This document shows, one piece after another, positions 56,190 to 64,000 of a stretch of DNA of 64,000 nt (position 1 is its first letter; every line of letters starts with the position of its first letter). The notes below the pieces were generated by a model. That model saw only the letters and a program-made list of their open reading frames with translations, was not told where the DNA came from and searched no databases. Made by a program: the position numbers and the translations under genes. This stretch comes from Saccopteryx bilineata (lineage: Eukaryota > Chordata > Mammalia > Chiroptera > Emballonuridae): contig NC_089495.1 of the NCBI RefSeq assembly GCF_036850765.1, positions 28,984,875 through 29,048,874 of the forward strand, given 5' to 3'.

Positions 56190-58809
56190 GGATGAACAAT
56201 CAATGATGGCACTAGCCAAAAAATACTAAATCTTTCCAAGCTGAGTACCTCATGTATTGAATACCAAGGGTGCCTCAGTTTACCCAGAAGATGTGAGAGT
56301 CAACCTAGAGAGATGGAAAGACCATAGGCCTAAGCACCAAGAATACAAACCTTGTCATTCCACCAAGTGAGTATGTGACCATATCAGGGAGTCAAGCCAA
56401 ATCCACGTCTCTGATTGGCCCGTTGTGACTGGAGCTTGCTGGTAAGCCTTTCACACCCTGCTCTCTACCACCCTGCCTTCCTCTCAAAGGTGTGGCATTT
56501 CTGATGTGAGAGACCTGACAGCCAGCACCCCCTATCCTATCCCTGCCCCAAGTCCGCCCCATTGATGGCTTCTGGAAAATCAGAACAGCCTCAGTTGCTG
56601 CAGACTAGATGACCTTTGAGGTCTTTTCTGGATCCAGTGGGAAAATGCGGGATTGGGTGAGGCAAATCTGGATTCAAATTGGTTCTACTGTTTACAAGCC
56701 ATATGAGCTTAGACAGGAATCTTAACCTCTCCGAATCATAACTTTCTTCATATGTGGAACAAGTAAAATATTAAAGTTCCGGGGAAAGTTTCATTGGCTA
56801 TGTGCAAGTGCTGTTCCTGGCACATCGACGCTAGTTAGTGCTGGCTGGACTCTGCTCCTATAAAGTTTTCTATTATATTCTTCATTGAGTTGATGAAGTC
56901 TTGCTTGAAACGCAGGAGAGAAGTCGCTGTTTAAGGGACACCTGCTCTAGGTCCCAGCATGCTGGGAGGCGCCCTTATCTGAAGAAAAAAAAACTGCCCC
57001 CTGCTTTTTTATCCCAGCATTCTCCCATCCATTGGAAACTCTCCCTTTTCCTGAAGTTTTCGTACAGTTCAGCTTTTTCTGACCTGGGTTCTCGGGTTTA
57101 CCTAAAGTGAGGTGCACTAACTCCCCATCTAGTGTGATCATCAGTTCCCACCGCAAAACTCCCTCAATCCCACTGGCAAAGCAAAGAATGAAAAGCCCCA
57201 CCCTGCTTATGTCCAGAGGGTCCCCCCAAGGCAAGTGGGGGATGAGGGAAGGGGGACAGCCTGAGGAAACAATTGACTCAAGTGTGGGAAGCTGGAGAGG
57301 ATTTGGCATGAAGTGGAGGAAGCTCAGGAGGAAAAAAAAACAAACACAGCTTTAATTAAACACAGTGTATCTAAATCAGAGAGGTGTGCTCAGAGAGCAA
57401 GGAAGGGTGAAATGGAATTTTTAGAAGAAAACAACTGTGCCCACCTTCATAGTTTCATTAACATTGAAATGAGCCCCCTGAGGAGAAGGAGCCCACCTCG
57501 CCTCCAAAGAGGGCTGGAAGCTCCCTGAGCCTCCAGCCCACTTGTGCCTATGATCTGGTCTGCCAAGACCCAGTGCTCCTTGGGACACTCCCCGCTTGAG
57601 ACATCTCCCCACGCCTGGGCATCCAGAGGCCCCTAGGGGCAGCTGAGCAGCAGGACCTCATGGGAGGTGGGAGGTGTCAGGGATATACCCCCTTCCTTGC
57701 TCTTTCTCCTCCCTTGCAGAGCATCCTGGGAAATCCCCAGCACCTGGAAGCCGCTGGCTGTGTTGAGTCCAATGGGGCTTCCTGTCTCTGCAGTTCCCCT
57801 CTCACAGGAACCATGATGTTCACCAAGTTCAGGGACTTAGCACTGAGTCTCACTTACCTCTGTTTTGACCTCAGGTCTTATCATCAGATGTCTCCTTTAC
57901 TGCTGGCACTTGGCCTCACCCTGAACCCCAGTTCTTATATCTGGGCTTCTGTGCCAAGGTCTCAAAAAGTCCTAGGTCCCTCGCTTTTATCAGTCACTGT
58001 CCTCTGGTGTCCCTTGAACGTCAGTCCAGTGACTGGTTCTTTGTCGAAAGAAATACCTGGCCCCAGCTCCCTCATCTCAATACTTTCCCACCTACTTGGA
58101 AACTCTTTGCCATTTCTTGCTTTTGCTTAATGCCTGGCACAGCCTCCTTGTGTGCTTGAATGCCATCCTTGCTCAGCAACCTCTTATACTTTCCAGCTTC
58201 AGTTTGGAACCCCTTCTACTAAGTGGCCAAAGCATACCTATAACCATCCACTAAATGTCTAGTCCCAATGTTGATGCTCGAGGGAACAAAGTCAAGCTGG
58301 ACAGCATCTTACCAGACATGATTTCCATTGCATTTGGAACAGGGGATTCCTGTAGCAAAGAAAGAGGAAAAGGTCCTACTGTGGACTCTGCACCTTTCCT
58401 GTTATTTACTCTCCAAAACACCCATTGAACAACCTCATTAAGCTGGCAGTGCAAACTTCTTAACTATTTCCAAAATAAATAACTATACATTTAAACACAT
58501 ATTGACAGTCTCTGAAGGCAGTGAAGAAAGTTTATAGAGAAACTCTGTAAGGTAAGGAATGGAGCTTACCCAATATAACCAGTGAAAAAGAATCATAGAG
58601 AGAAAATATTCAAAATAAACTTTCTGTATTGTTTGGTTTTACATACCTAATAAATATCTGCAAAAGTATTTATTTGTATTTTATATTCTCACACAATTTC
58701 AACATCACATTTTGATAATTTTATAAAGTGAAAATAGAAATGTTCAGGAGTAAAAAATACAGGTTCAAAGCTATGATTTTTGAATGTATATATAAGAATA
58801 GAAATGGGA
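56190..58809. other. Single-copy sequence with a MIR
   Basis: A plus-strand MIR lies at about 56655-56785 ('ctggattcaaattggttctac', 'ttaacctctccgaatcataac'). 57350-57480 is repeat-free AT-rich DNA. The 156-codon plus frame at 57660-58130 has no domain. No gene is supported. Confidence 0.4.
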
Positions 58810-58819
58810 CCATATAGGG

Positions 58820-59070
58820 TTTTTTTTTCTTTTTTTAGAGTATTTTATTTATTTATTTTTTCTTTTTTTTTTAATTTTATTCATTCATTTTAGAGAGGAG
58901 AGAGAGAGGGAGAGAGAGAGACAGAGAGAGAGGAGAGAGAGAGAGAGGGGAGAGGAGCAGGAAGCATCAACTCCCATATGTGCCTTGACCAGGCAAGTGC
59001 AGGGTTTCGAACCGGCGACCTCAGCATTTCCAGGTCGACGCTTTATCCACTGCGCCACCACAGGTCAGGT
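58820..59070 (-). mobile_element. SINE-S copy, antisense, with GA-rich tail
   Basis: The minus strand reads ACCTGACCTGTGGTGGCGC, GGTTCGAAACCCTGC, 'gttgatgcttcctgctcc' and then a long CT-rich (GA on the plus strand, 58893-58950) and T-rich tail. TSD CCATATAGGG is found at 58810-58819 and 59071-59080. Confidence 0.94.
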
Positions 59071-59364
59071 CCATATAGGGGTTTTTAACATTCCACAAAT
59101 TCTTTATACAGATCTTTTCAGGTAGTCCACCTTAATCTCTGCCCCCTCCCCCCCCCCACTTGAAAGTAGGCTGGACATAGATAGCAACTCTCCATTAACA
59201 AATAGAATATAAAAGTGATAGTTTAAAGTTAATATTCTAAATAAAATTTAAAATTTTTAACACAAAAAAAATGATAGCTTGTGACACCCAGAACTAAGTT
59301 GCTACATGAGGACCATTTAGCAAAGAACTAAGGAGCCCTGCAAACAACCAGAGAGGAGCTGAGC

Positions 59365-59527
59365 CTACTTGGAAAGGAGTCTTCAAGCTCCGGTCAAGCG
59401 TTCCGATGACTGTAGTCTCAACCATTGTCTTGATTACAACTTCAGAAAAGAACCTGAGCCAGAACCCCCTATATAAGCTATTTCCAAATTCCTGTTCCAT
59501 GGAAACTGTGCCATAATAACCACTAAG
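59365..59527 (+). mobile_element. MLT1-like LTR 3' part
   Basis: 'acttggaaaggagtcttcaagctcc', 'gactgtagtctcaacc', 'cttgattacaacttc', 'gaacctgagccagaacc' and 'ccatggaaactgtgcc' are in MLT1-like order. A SINE-G interrupts its end. Confidence 0.7.
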
Positions 59528-59528
59528 C

Positions 59529-59942
59529 TCTGCCTGGTCAGGTGGTGGTGCAGTGGATAGAGTGCCAGACTGGGGCACAGAAGACCCAGGTTAAAAACTC
59601 CAAGGTCACCAGCTTGAGTGCAGGCTCATTCGACTTGAGCACGGGGTCACTGGTTTGAGCATGGGATCATAGACATGACCTTATGGTCGCTGACTTGAGC
59701 CCAAAGGTCGTTGGCTTGAGGGTCAAGGTCATTGGCTTGAGCCCAAGGTTGCTGGCTTGAGCAAAGGGTCACTTGCTCTGCTGTAGCCACCCAGTCAAGG
59801 CACATATGAGAAAGCAATCAATGAATAACTAAAGTGCTGCAATGAAGAATTGATACTTCTCACCTCTCTCCCTTTCTGTCTGCCTGGCCCTGTCTGTCCC
59901 TCTCTCTGTCTTTCTCTCTGTCTCTGTAACAATAAATAAATA
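59529..59942 (+). mobile_element. SINE-G copy, long form
   Basis: It carries GCCTGGTCAGGTGGTGG, many CTTGAG repeats, 'agacatgaccttatggtcgc', 'aatcaatgaataactaaag', a CT-rich part and an (aaat)n tail. TSD AATAACCACTAAGC is perfect at 59515-59528 and 59943-59956. Confidence 0.95.
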
Positions 59943-59956
59943 AATAACCACTAAGC

Positions 59957-60834
59957 CTCAAATTTCCAAAGATGATCAAAACAGAAAACCAAGAGTTGTG
60001 GTGGGTTTCTTCACACCAACCAGCAGCTTCGGGTATGGTCCTAATGATGAGAGAAAGAAGCTTGACTCTCCGGGGTTTATTAAGCTGGGCCTCTCTGTTG
60101 TAAACATTGTACCCCTGGAGATTCTTCTATCATCCTGCCCACGCCAGTCAGCCTGAGAATTTGGAGGGGGGAACCAAATTCTGGCTGAGATAACAACGCA
60201 AATCTCTTTTCCATGGCCTGGACAGGATCTTAAGAAGACCTAGGCTGCCACCTTGTTGGAACGTACTACTGTTATCACCATCTAAACGTTTTCCAAAGCA
60301 AATGCCATCCACTTCGGGAAACTGGGAATGAGAGCCATCGTCCTACAGCCTTGAAACAACTCTTCCTTGTTATCTTTCTGTCCTCCCAAATTCTCCTGTG
60401 CAATGAGGATACCTACTCGGTTGAGTGTCAAGTATTCTGTACACCCACTAGAAAAGCTTGATACTTCTAGGAATTGTTAAAATGGAAGGGATTCTTCTGC
60501 TGCTCTATGAATAACTTTCCTTAATTTTGTCTGTGTTGGGGGAGGAAGGGCGGATTAGAGGTGAGAGGAGGTCTATGATTTCCATATATTGGATGCTTCT
60601 TAAATGAAGCCCAGCTGTATTCTCCATTTCTCCTTCTTTGGTTTTTATTACTCTGATTGTTGGGCATGTGAGAAGCCCCACGTCCAAGGTTCTCTCTAAT
60701 GATGAGGCTTAGGCAGCCTGTATAAATAGGTGTCTTTTTCTCTCTAGCCTCAAAAGAGTGTCTGTCTTCATGAAAATTTTCTAGTGAGGCAAAAGGATTA
60801 TAAATTGCCAAAGGACCAAACTAGATCCACTTTC
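59957..60834. other. Single-copy sequence
   Basis: Nothing is recognised. The minus frames at 60505-60811 have no domain. Confidence 0.4.
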
Positions 60835-61030
60835 CTGCTTTTTATATAGTATCAGCAAGATCAACAACATTTGTTCTGCCGCCTGGCAGGTATTAAATTC
60901 ATCTCATTGTGCTCACTTTGTTTGTCCAATGCACTCGCTTAACAATAACAGAGGAAGGGTTCCTCTGGAGCTCTGAAGAAACTCGAGTCTCTATCAGAGT
61001 CTGTATATCGTGGTTAGGCGTGCTCAGAGG
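60835..61030. promoter_or_regulatory. Candidate enhancer with clustered SOX-type sites
   Basis: CATTGT (60905-60910), CTTTGTT (60916-60922) and AACAATA (60941-60947) are SOX-type cores within about 45 bp, in repeat-free, AT-balanced sequence. Regulatory role is inferred. Confidence 0.3.
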
Positions 61031-61791
61031 ACTGCCTGTTTATTTCTCCCCTAAGAATTGCCAGCATTGAGGATTTTTGAAGCCCATGTTTTGGATATCA
61101 TGAAATGGGGATATGTATTTATAGCAGATGATGGAGAGAGAAAAAAAAAAAGGATTCACAATGATAAGTACCTACTATATGATAGTCATTGCAGATTTAA
61201 TCCTCATAATAACCCCACTGGGTGGGTTCTCACCTTGCCCACTATACAGGTGAGCAAACAGCTTCAAAGAAGGCATTTGCTTAAACGACATAGCTAGTGA
61301 AATGGTGGATAAGGATTTGAAACCAGGTCTGAAGTCAAAGTCTACATGTTTGCTACACTATGCTGCCTCCTTAGATTACAGACAAGAAAGATTGAGGTGG
61401 GTGTGATGAGTAAGTGATGGTTCATGGGACATTAAGGATATACTTAGTTTTCAAATAATCAACAGGATTTTGGTACCAACTACATAGATGCTTGGTAGAT
61501 TTTTTTCCATATTGGTTTACTATATTTGTGAGCTAACCCACAGTCCTAGACCCAGAAGAAGAATTGAAAAAAAGTTTTGAGGTACAGATGAGAACCACGT
61601 TAAGAGACTGGTATCAGAAGGAAGCAACTCAGCCAGGATATGGGCTTACCATTCCCTACCACCCAAATCTCCACTCTGTGTTCTCATTCTTAACACTCAC
61701 CATGCACACTGTAATTCTTTTGAAATAATAAAGCTATGTTTTCTTTTGAAAAATAAATAGCCATGGAATGAGTTTAAAAAGATGTTTAAAT
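61031..61791. other. Single-copy sequence with an antisense MIR
   Basis: About 61160-61378 is antisense MIR ('taagtacctactatatgatag', 'cctcataataaccccactggg', 'atacaggtgagcaaacagc', 'acatgtttgctacactatgctgcc'). 61140-61151 is a poly(A) run. No gene is seen. Confidence 0.6.
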
Positions 61792-61803
61792 TGTGATATA
61801 TAT

Positions 61804-61992
61804 ATATTTTTTTATTTTAATTTTTAATTTTATTTTATTTATTCATTTTTAGAGAGGAGAGAGAGATGGGGGGAGGAGCTGGAAGCATCAACTCCCATAT
61901 GTGCCTTGACCAGGTAAGCCCAGGGTTTCGAACCGGTGACCTCAGCATTTCCAGGTCGACACTTTATCCACTGCGCCACCACAGGTCAGGCC
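61804..61992 (-). mobile_element. SINE-S copy, antisense
   Basis: The minus strand begins GGCCTGACCTGTGGTGGC with GGTTCGAAACCCTGGGC and 'ggagttgatgcttccagc', then a T/A-rich tail. TSD TGTGATATATAT (12 bp) is found at 61792-61803 and 61993-62004. Confidence 0.94.
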
Positions 61993-62004
61993 TGTGATAT
62001 ATAT

Positions 62005-62599
62005 TTTTAATTAAACATAGTTCCTTATGGACATGTTCTTAGGAAAAGAAGTCAGAAATGTACACAAACATGCCTCTATACACTGCGGCAATCTGGGAAA
62101 TCTAGAACAGTCTTGAGGTCTGTGTTTTCCGAAAGTTTGGTTGTATTGTATAGCAAATCCCCACAATGCCTGCTGGGAAGAGACTCAGAGGAACTACACA
62201 AGATTGAAATCTCAATCTCTCAAGATACTCCACATAAGACTTAAAAGCCATGTGAGAACTGGCACAAAAATGGCATGTGATTAATTACCACAGAAGTGGA
62301 ATAGGACATAAGTTCATGGGGACAGACCACTCAGCATGGGCTGTAGAGGGAAGGAGGTTTTACGAAGGATGTCAATGAGAGTATGACCTTGAAAAAGTAA
62401 TGGCTGGAACTTGGCATGGACAGAGTGGGAGAGGGAAGAGAGGGGGGCATGCCACATGCAGGTCTAAGGCAGGTCTTTACAACCAATTTCTATACTTCCA
62501 TATAAGTATCAGTACACTGGAAACCTTAAACCAAAATTATTTTTTGTAGCACCCAATTTATAGAACCTAGTATAGTGCTAGATACATAGTAGGTACTCC
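62005..62599. other. Single-copy sequence with an L2 end
   Basis: About 62545-62599 is an L2 3' end ('gaacctagtatagtgctagatacatagtagg'). Nothing else is recognised. Confidence 0.5.
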
Positions 62600-62609
62600 A
62601 AAATACTTT

Positions 62610-62613
62610 CTTT

Positions 62614-62657
<44 letters not shown>

Positions 62658-63016
62658 GTATTTAGTGAAAGGAGAGGAGGCAGAGAGAGACTCCCACATG
62701 CACCCTGACCGGCATCCACCTTATAGCCCACTAGGGGGTGATGCTCTGCCCATTTGGGATGTTGCTGTGTTGCTCAGCAATTGAGCTCTTCTTAGTGCCT
62801 GAGGCAGAGGCCATGGAGCCATCCTCAGTGCCTGGGGCCAACTTGTTCCAATCGAACCATGGCTGCAGGAGGAGAGGGGAAGAGAGAAAGAAGCGAGAGG
62901 GGGAGGGTTAAAGAAGCAGATGGGTTAAAGAGCTTCTCTTGTGTGCCCTGACCAGGAATCACATCCAGGACATCCACACACCAATGCTCCACCACTGAGG
63001 CAATCAACCAGGGCCT
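62610..63016 (-). mobile_element. SINE-R copy, antisense, with CT microsatellite tail
   Basis: On the minus strand it reads GGCCCTGGTTGATTGCC...GGATGTGATTCCTGGTCAGGGC, an R-type head, then the body. The plus-strand left end is a (TC)n tract (62620-62655) which is the expanded tail. TSD AAAATACTTT is found at 62600-62609 and 63018-63027. The B box is mutated, so the copy is old or variant. Confidence 0.88.
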
Positions 63017-63052
63017 GAAAATACTTTTGATTTGTAATTTTCCAGGCCTTGA

Positions 63053-63054
<2 letters not shown>

Positions 63055-63101
<47 letters not shown>
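63055..63101. repeat. (GT)n microsatellite
   Basis: About 23 uninterrupted GT units. Confidence 0.97.
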
Positions 63102-63102
<1 letters not shown>

Positions 63103-64000
63103 TGGGTGAATGGGTGAATGGGTGTCTGTCTTTCTGGGGAAGCTGATTCACAGAAGCAGAGTGACTTCCCCAGGTCTGTAGGTCAATGAACAAGGCTGGG
63201 ATTGGCATTTGCAGTTACCCAGCTTTAACGTTGTTCACCGTCAACTCTTCAGTGGATGAGGCCAGGCCCCCTTTCTGTTTAAAAGCAAACATCAGACAAA
63301 CTAGAGCAACTCACTAAAGGCTTCTCAAAGATTTTGAGCTGAAAGAAGCTGGGGAAGGATGGTTAAAATCATGGCAAGTAGCCTTCCACTCCCAGATCCA
63401 CAAAGTCAGGAACCTTATTGGCCTGGAGTGTTGCTGAAGTAACCGCACTAATACCCATTAGTCCAGGCCATTCAGACCAGACCCCCAGTGCAGTAGAAGC
63501 CACCAGAGCCCCTCTGAGCGCCCCACCCCTCTGCTGAGACTATAACTGAATATAACGGAAGGCAGGAAGAGAAGTCAAACATCTCTGAAGAAAAGCCAGG
63601 GCCGGTGCCCCGTGGATTCTAGACCAGGCCTCCGCTCCCACCCGTGGAGTTGCCCCCAGCGCTCCCTCCTGCCAGCCTTCACCTGTTCGCCCTGGCAAGG
63701 CTCCAGGTCTCAAGGATGGAAGAAAATTCTCCACTCTGGATCTGAGACCCCGCTGAGACACTCCAGCTGAGAAATCACTGCAATTGGCACCCTAATAGCT
63801 CTTTAAAAAGAAGTTACACTTTTGACTTGGAGTTTGCCGAATGGCTAGTAGGGAAGAAAAATGTAAAGCAGAAAAAGGGAGAAAAAAACAAAGCAACATT
63901 ATAAGCCAGCTTTGATCTCAAGACTGTTTCATTACTGCACTCTGGGTTAAAAGGAGAGGGGGGGGGGAAGCAACACTTCAGGCAGGAAATGTCTATTATT
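63102..64000. other. Single-copy sequence; MIR-like piece and a candidate regulatory stretch
   Basis: 63135-63230 resembles antisense MIR. 63790-63960 is repeat-free AT-rich DNA containing AACAAAG (63887-63893) and CTTTGATC (63910-63917, TCF/LEF-type). A G-run lies near 63955-63968. No gene is seen. Confidence 0.35.

Noticed and set aside
1..64000. CRISPR arrays, operons, phage or bacterial mobile islands
   Set aside because: The repeat content is mammalian throughout, with no direct-repeat spacer arrays, ribosome binding sites or bacterial genes.

Overview
This window is nuclear DNA from a placental mammal, almost certainly a bat. The evidence is its repeat content. It carries dozens of ancient mammalian repeats (MIR, L2, MLT1-type LTRs, Charlie-type hATs, old L1). 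On top of these lie three families of tRNA-derived SINEs, many with clean target-site duplications (TSDs), and several hAT DNA transposons with intact termini. tRNA-derived SINEs with heads like GCCCTGGCCGG...GGTTCGATTCCCGG, together with lineage-specific hAT activity, point to Chiroptera. The SINEs do not look like the standard vespertilionid Ves element, so a non-vespertilionid bat is more likely, but I cannot name the family from sequence alone. Three working names are used below. SINE-R is about 370-400 bp with a GCCCTGG...CCAGGGC head. SINE-G is about 310-440 bp with a GCCTGACCAGG head and internal GGCTTGAG repeats. SINE-S is about 160-250 bp with a GCCTGACCTGTGG head.

I find no credible protein-coding gene, rRNA, functional tRNA or CRISPR array. 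The longer open frames are explained by L1 ORF2 remnants, SINE insertions, a 36-bp minisatellite, antisense LTR sequence or chance. The window reads as intergenic or deep intronic DNA.

Layout: 1-1.76 kb is an old L1 end. 2.46-3.63 kb is an L1-5'UTR-like retrocopy with a 12-bp TSD. 4.6-6.0 kb is an antisense L1 holding two hAT insertions. 7.69-10.36 kb is a sense L1 3' end holding several nested SINEs. 10.4-22.3 kb is mostly single-copy sequence with MIRs, an MLT1 LTR and a 7-copy minisatellite at 17.7 kb. 22.35-23.14 kb is a SINE-in-SINE composite. 24.2-29.8 kb is a cluster of hAT elements, three of one family and two of those still encoding the transposase C-terminus. 31.2-34.7 kb is an ancient antisense L1. 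34.9-59 kb is single-copy sequence with scattered MIR, L2 and LTR copies. 58.8-63.1 kb is SINE-rich again.

Several single-copy stretches (near 14.6, 17.3, 26.8, 40.2, 43.4, 44.5, 60.9 and 63.9 kb) look like conserved non-coding or enhancer DNA, with homeobox, HOX/CDX, POU, SOX or TCF-type motifs. Conservation cannot be tested here. The items most worth following up are the Buster-type hAT family at 24-30 kb, the SINE placed exactly at an L1 junction (7.68-10.37 kb), the L1 5'-end-only retrocopy and the triple TTTATGG cluster at 40.1-40.23 kb.
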